The notes beneath the pieces are model-generated. The model saw only the letters and a list, made by a program, of their open reading frames with translations. It ran no database searches and was not told the origin of the DNA. This document shows positions 55,054 to 57,831 of a DNA stretch of 57,831 bases, in pieces. Each line of letters opens with the position of its first letter. Position 1 is the stretch's first letter. The translations under genes were made by a program, and so were the position numbers. Source of the DNA: an uncultured Acholeplasmatales bacterium (GTDB lineage Bacteria; Bacillota_I; Bacilli_A; Acholeplasmatales; UBA5453); NCBI GenBank assembly GCA_927433595.1, contig CAKMJY010000056.1, forward strand, positions 1-57,831. The letters are read 5' to 3'.

Positions 55054-55931
55054 AAAAATTAGTTACCTTATTTGATATCCAATCGATTCAATCACTCAGT
55101 CAATATGCCGACGGATTTATCGTTGGACAAGATCAAGTATCCACAAGAATCACGAGAAGCTTTTCTAGTGATGACATCATAAAAGCCAGTTTGTTGGCCA
55201 AATCACTTGGAAAATCATTTTATATCATGATGAACCGGATGCTTCATAACAAAGATGCACATCACTATGAGACGTTTATCAACGAAGTCGATAGTGATGC
55301 TATCACGGGTTATATGATTGGCGACATCGGGATTGCAAGTATCTTAAAAAGTAAAGGCATTGAATCAAAAGCGGTTTACAACCCGGAAACCTTATTAGCC
55401 AATCAGTACGATGTTTTTTACTACAAAGAATTAAATTTTGATGGTGTATTTTTAGCCAAAGAAATCACCCTCGAAGATGTCATTGAAATCGGTCAAAATA
55501 GACCTTATCACTTATATATGTATATCCATGGGTATCTCAATATGTTTTACTCAAAAAGACAATTGATTGAAGCATACTTTGAAAATCAAGGTGTGAAAAA
55601 TCTGTATCATAACAAAAGAGATTTAAAAGTAGTTGAAGAAAAAAGACCGGATTTCGTTTATAAAGCATTAGAGGATGAAGCTGGCACACACATATTTAGA
55701 GAACATGTGTTGTGTGGGCTCGATTATCTAGATGACCTAAAGAATAGTGTTGACTACATAGTGTTCGATACGATTTTTCACGATGACCAATACGCACTAG
55801 ATGTTTTGAAATACTATGAAACAAAAGATGAGGCTATTAAAACTCATTTAATGGAAACTTATCAAGAAACATGGGATCATGGCTTCTTGTTTAAAAAGAC
55901 CGTCTATAAACCAAAGAAGGTGACCAAATGA
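55050..55931 (+). CDS. trhP1: U32 family protein, tRNA U34 hydroxylation subunit (YrrN-like)
   Basis: This 293-residue protein is of the short U32 type found as the first of a pair. It has a TIM-barrel-like pattern (ADGFIVGQDQ, SLGKSFYIMMNRML, LNFDGVFLAKEITLEDVIEIG, YMYIHGYLNMFYSKR) but lacks the cysteine cluster of the longer partner. In Bacillus, YrrN and YrrO (TrhP1/P2) are required for prephenate-dependent 5-hydroxyuridine at tRNA position 34. It overlaps both trmR and trhP2 by four bases (ATGA), so the three are coupled. Confidence 0.88.
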   Translation: MKKLVTLFDIQSIQSLSQYADGFIVGQDQVSTRITRSFSSDDIIKASLLAKSLGKSFYIMMNRMLHNKDAHHYETFINEVDSDAITGYMIGDIGIASILKSKGIESKAVYNPETLLANQYDVFYYKELNFDGVFLAKEITLEDVIEIGQNRPYHLYMYIHGYLNMFYSKRQLIEAYFENQGVKNLYHNKRDLKVVEEKRPDFVYKALEDEAGTHIFREHVLCGLDYLDDLKNSVDYIVFDTIFHDDQYALDVLKYYETKDEAIKTHLMETYQETWDHGFLFKKTVYKPKKVTK

Positions 55932-57112
55932 CCGAACTATTAGCACCAGCAGGTGATTTAGAAAAACTCAAGATTGCGATCCTTTATGGCGCGGATGCAG
56001 TATTCATTGGCGGGCAAGAGTTTAGTCTACGTGCAAGAGCATCTAACTTTACTTTGGACGATATAAAAGCAGGCGCACAGTTCGCGCATGACCACGGTAA
56101 AAAACTATATGTCACGACCAACATCATTCCCCATAATGAAAATATGTCAGACTTAATTGAGTACTTAAAAGGCTTAGAAGATGCGAAAGTGGATGCGATT
56201 ATCGCAGCTAGTCCATATATCGCTAAAACGGCTTTAGAACACACAAAAATCCCTGTTCATATCTCGACTCAACAATCAGTCGTGAACACACACGCCGTTA
56301 AGTTTTGGCAAGACTTAGGCGCAGAACGTGTGGTCTTAGGTAGAGAACTAGACATCCATGAAATTAAAGAAATCACAGCACAATCCGAGGTGGAAATTGA
56401 AGTCTTTATCCACGGTGGGATGTGCGCATCCTATTCTGGTAGATGTACTCTATCCAATAATATGACCGATAGAGACGCCAACAGAGGTGGTTGTGCACAC
56501 AGTTGTCGCTGGAATTATGATTTATATAGTGGCGATGAAAAAATATCAGAAGAATCGATGCCATTTTCCATGTCTTCAAAAGACTTACAAACCTTGGCAT
56601 TTATTCCAAACTTAATCGATGCCAATGTCGCGAGTCTTAAGATTGAAGGCCGTATGAAAAGCATTCATTATATCGCAACGGTTGTCAGAAGTTACCGATT
56701 ATTAATGGATGAATACATCGAAACCGGTACGGTTAAAGATATGGCTTTCTATGAAAATGAAATCAAAAAAGCTGAAAATAGATTAACATCCTATGGCTTT
56801 ATGGATGGCATACCAAAAGCTGAACAACAACTGTATAACTTAAGAAGTGAAGAACCAACCAAAGAATTCTTAGGGATTGTCGTGGATTATGATCAAAATA
56901 CACAGATTGCTACGATAGAACAACGCAATTATTTTAAACCCGATGAAGAAATCGAATTGGTCGGACCAAAATATCAAAGACGTATGATCGTTGGTGAAAT
57001 CAAAGATACCGATGGTAATCTTTTGGATGCAGCAAGACACCCTAAACAAATCCTAAAGATCGCTATTCCATTTGAAGTCAAACCATTTGATATGGTTAGA
57101 AAAGTCTTATGA
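55928..57112 (+). CDS. trhP2: U32 family protein, tRNA U34 hydroxylation subunit (YrrO-like)
   Basis: This 394-residue U32 protein starts ELLAPAGDLEKLKIAILYGADAVFIGG. It carries the family signature EVFIHGGMCASYSGRC (about residues 157-172) and a second Cys pair in GGCAHSCRW, which together would hold an iron-sulfur cluster. A C-terminal beta-barrel (about 315-394) follows. Although filed as a peptidase family, characterised members (TrhP, RlhA) are RNA hydroxylation factors. It overlaps trhP1 and the metalloprotease gene by four bases each. Confidence 0.92.
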   Translation: MTELLAPAGDLEKLKIAILYGADAVFIGGQEFSLRARASNFTLDDIKAGAQFAHDHGKKLYVTTNIIPHNENMSDLIEYLKGLEDAKVDAIIAASPYIAKTALEHTKIPVHISTQQSVVNTHAVKFWQDLGAERVVLGRELDIHEIKEITAQSEVEIEVFIHGGMCASYSGRCTLSNNMTDRDANRGGCAHSCRWNYDLYSGDEKISEESMPFSMSSKDLQTLAFIPNLIDANVASLKIEGRMKSIHYIATVVRSYRLLMDEYIETGTVKDMAFYENEIKKAENRLTSYGFMDGIPKAEQQLYNLRSEEPTKEFLGIVVDYDQNTQIATIEQRNYFKPDEEIELVGPKYQRRMIVGEIKDTDGNLLDAARHPKQILKIAIPFEVKPFDMVRKVL

Positions 57113-57753
57113 TCATTCAAAAAGGCGATTTAGAAATTCGCTATGAGATTATCGTTAAACCAATCAAACATGCCTATTTTCACTTCAAAGATGACCATAT
57201 TTTGGTCACGAAACATAAAAGAATCAGCAATGAACATATTGAAAGCTACTTACTAACCCATTTTGATAAGTTTTACCAAAGACTCAATCAACAAAAGAAA
57301 ATACCAACCTATTTTGGGTTAGATGTAAAAATCCATACAGTCTTATCGGACAGTTTTCATTACACCATAGGTGATGACATTACGATTTATCATAAAGCGA
57401 CAATGTCTTTAGATAAAGCAATCGATACGTTTTACAAAAAAGAATTAGAAAACACATTGAAAGCACTAGAACCTTGGTTAATGGATGCCTTAAAACCGAT
57501 AGGGTTAAGCCCATTGCCAACTAAGATAAAAAAGCTCAAAACAAAGTATGGTAGCTGTCATACCAGGAAACATGAGATTACACTAAATCTGTTCTTGGCC
57601 AAACTAGATGTCATCTATTTAAAGTATGTATTATTGCACGAATATGCACACATTATCGTGCCTAATCATCAAAAACCGTTCTATCAAGTCTTGGATAAAC
57701 TCATGCCAGGACACAAAGATATCCAAAAAGCGTTAAAGAAACATCATCTTTAA
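57109..57753 (+). CDS. YgjP-like zinc metallopeptidase
   Basis: This 214-residue protein has the M48-related YgjP/DUF45 metal-dependent hydrolase pattern, with TKYGSCHTRKHEITLNLFLAK-type region (SCHTR, about residues 146-150) before the zinc site LLHEYAHIIVPNH (about 181-193) and a third ligand near KPFYQVL. Its ATG overlaps the trhP2 stop by four bases. The function of this family is uncertain; in this place it probably shares regulation with the translation operon. Confidence 0.85.
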   Translation: MIIQKGDLEIRYEIIVKPIKHAYFHFKDDHILVTKHKRISNEHIESYLLTHFDKFYQRLNQQKKIPTYFGLDVKIHTVLSDSFHYTIGDDITIYHKATMSLDKAIDTFYKKELENTLKALEPWLMDALKPIGLSPLPTKIKKLKTKYGSCHTRKHEITLNLFLAKLDVIYLKYVLLHEYAHIIVPNHQKPFYQVLDKLMPGHKDIQKALKKHHL

Positions 57754-57777
57754 CTATCATAATTTATAAAATTATAG

Positions 57778-57783
57778 TATAAT
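57778..57783 (+). promoter_or_regulatory. -10 element of the gene at the window end
   Basis: TATAAT lies 29 bases before the start of the partial gene. The -35 region is AT-rich and unclear. Confidence 0.5.
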
Positions 57784-57812
57784 TAGAAAATGAAAAAACA
57801 AGGAGTGATTTT

Positions 57813-57831
57813 ATGGCAAAGAATAAACAAG
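57813..57831 (+). CDS. Start of a gene cut by the window end
   Basis: An ATG at 57813 with AAGGAGTGA just upstream and a -10 element opens a frame reading MAKNKQ before the window ends. Too little remains to name it. Confidence 0.5.

Overview
The window looks like chromosome from a low-GC, wall-less Firmicutes relative, most probably the Acholeplasma group of Mollicutes. The DNA is AT-rich. TGA ends at least ten real genes, so the code is standard and not the Mycoplasma code. No peptidoglycan gene is present. The alaS-ruvX-DUF1292-trmR-trhP1-trhP2 block follows the Bacillus yrr order but lacks the murein transglycosylase mltG. Nutrients appear to be salvaged (lipoate ligase, riboflavin uptake, patatin). 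The genus call is inference; no rRNA or tRNA gene was seen.

Layout. 1-732 holds no gene but has a striking 21-bp-phased repeat array inside a 16-bp inverted repeat. 0.7-5.5 kb has a membrane PAS/GGDEF/HD-GYP signalling protein, a nitroreductase and lipoate ligase. 5.6-10.3 kb (minus strand) is a complete pyruvate dehydrogenase operon, convergent with lplA through a shared terminator. 10.5-15.6 kb has a PadR-controlled membrane protein, a VTT-type membrane protein, a diguanylate cyclase, a ZIP metal transporter and a DUF1801 protein. 15.8-25.6 kb is the most unusual part: one operon of four small exported proteins resembling each other and the TasA/camelysin type, followed by a 2,399-residue GLUG-repeat surface protein, all without cysteine. 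An IS110-family element lies directly downstream.

27.4-30.9 kb has an EAL phosphodiesterase and a second PadR/DUF1700/DUF4097 operon. 30.9-33.8 kb is DNA-damage repair (ogt-alkA; UvrX-like polymerase plus YolD-like partner). 33.8-36.2 kb has prephenate dehydratase, a TPM lipoprotein and LemA. 36.3-43.9 kb is carbon metabolism (GH13 glycosidase, gpmI, eno), where each promoter has an upstream cre-like site, interrupted by a DUF3137 protein and an FMN-riboswitch riboflavin uptake operon. 43.9-45 kb is an orphan lipoprotein. 45.1-50.9 kb is an overlapping operon rnr-smpB-patatin-PAP2-CotH. 50.9-57.8 kb is a T-box-controlled alaS operon running into tRNA U34 modification genes and a YgjP-like metalloprotease.

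Themes. Three cyclic-di-GMP proteins occur, two of them flanking the surface-fibre operon. LplA can supply lipoate to the neighbouring PDH E2. RNase R and SmpB belong to trans-translation. TrmR and TrhP1/2 would make 5-methoxyuridine, and TrhP uses prephenate, the substrate of the pheA product in this window. Several translation starts were moved downstream of the longest possible one because a Shine-Dalgarno site or the promoter itself requires it.
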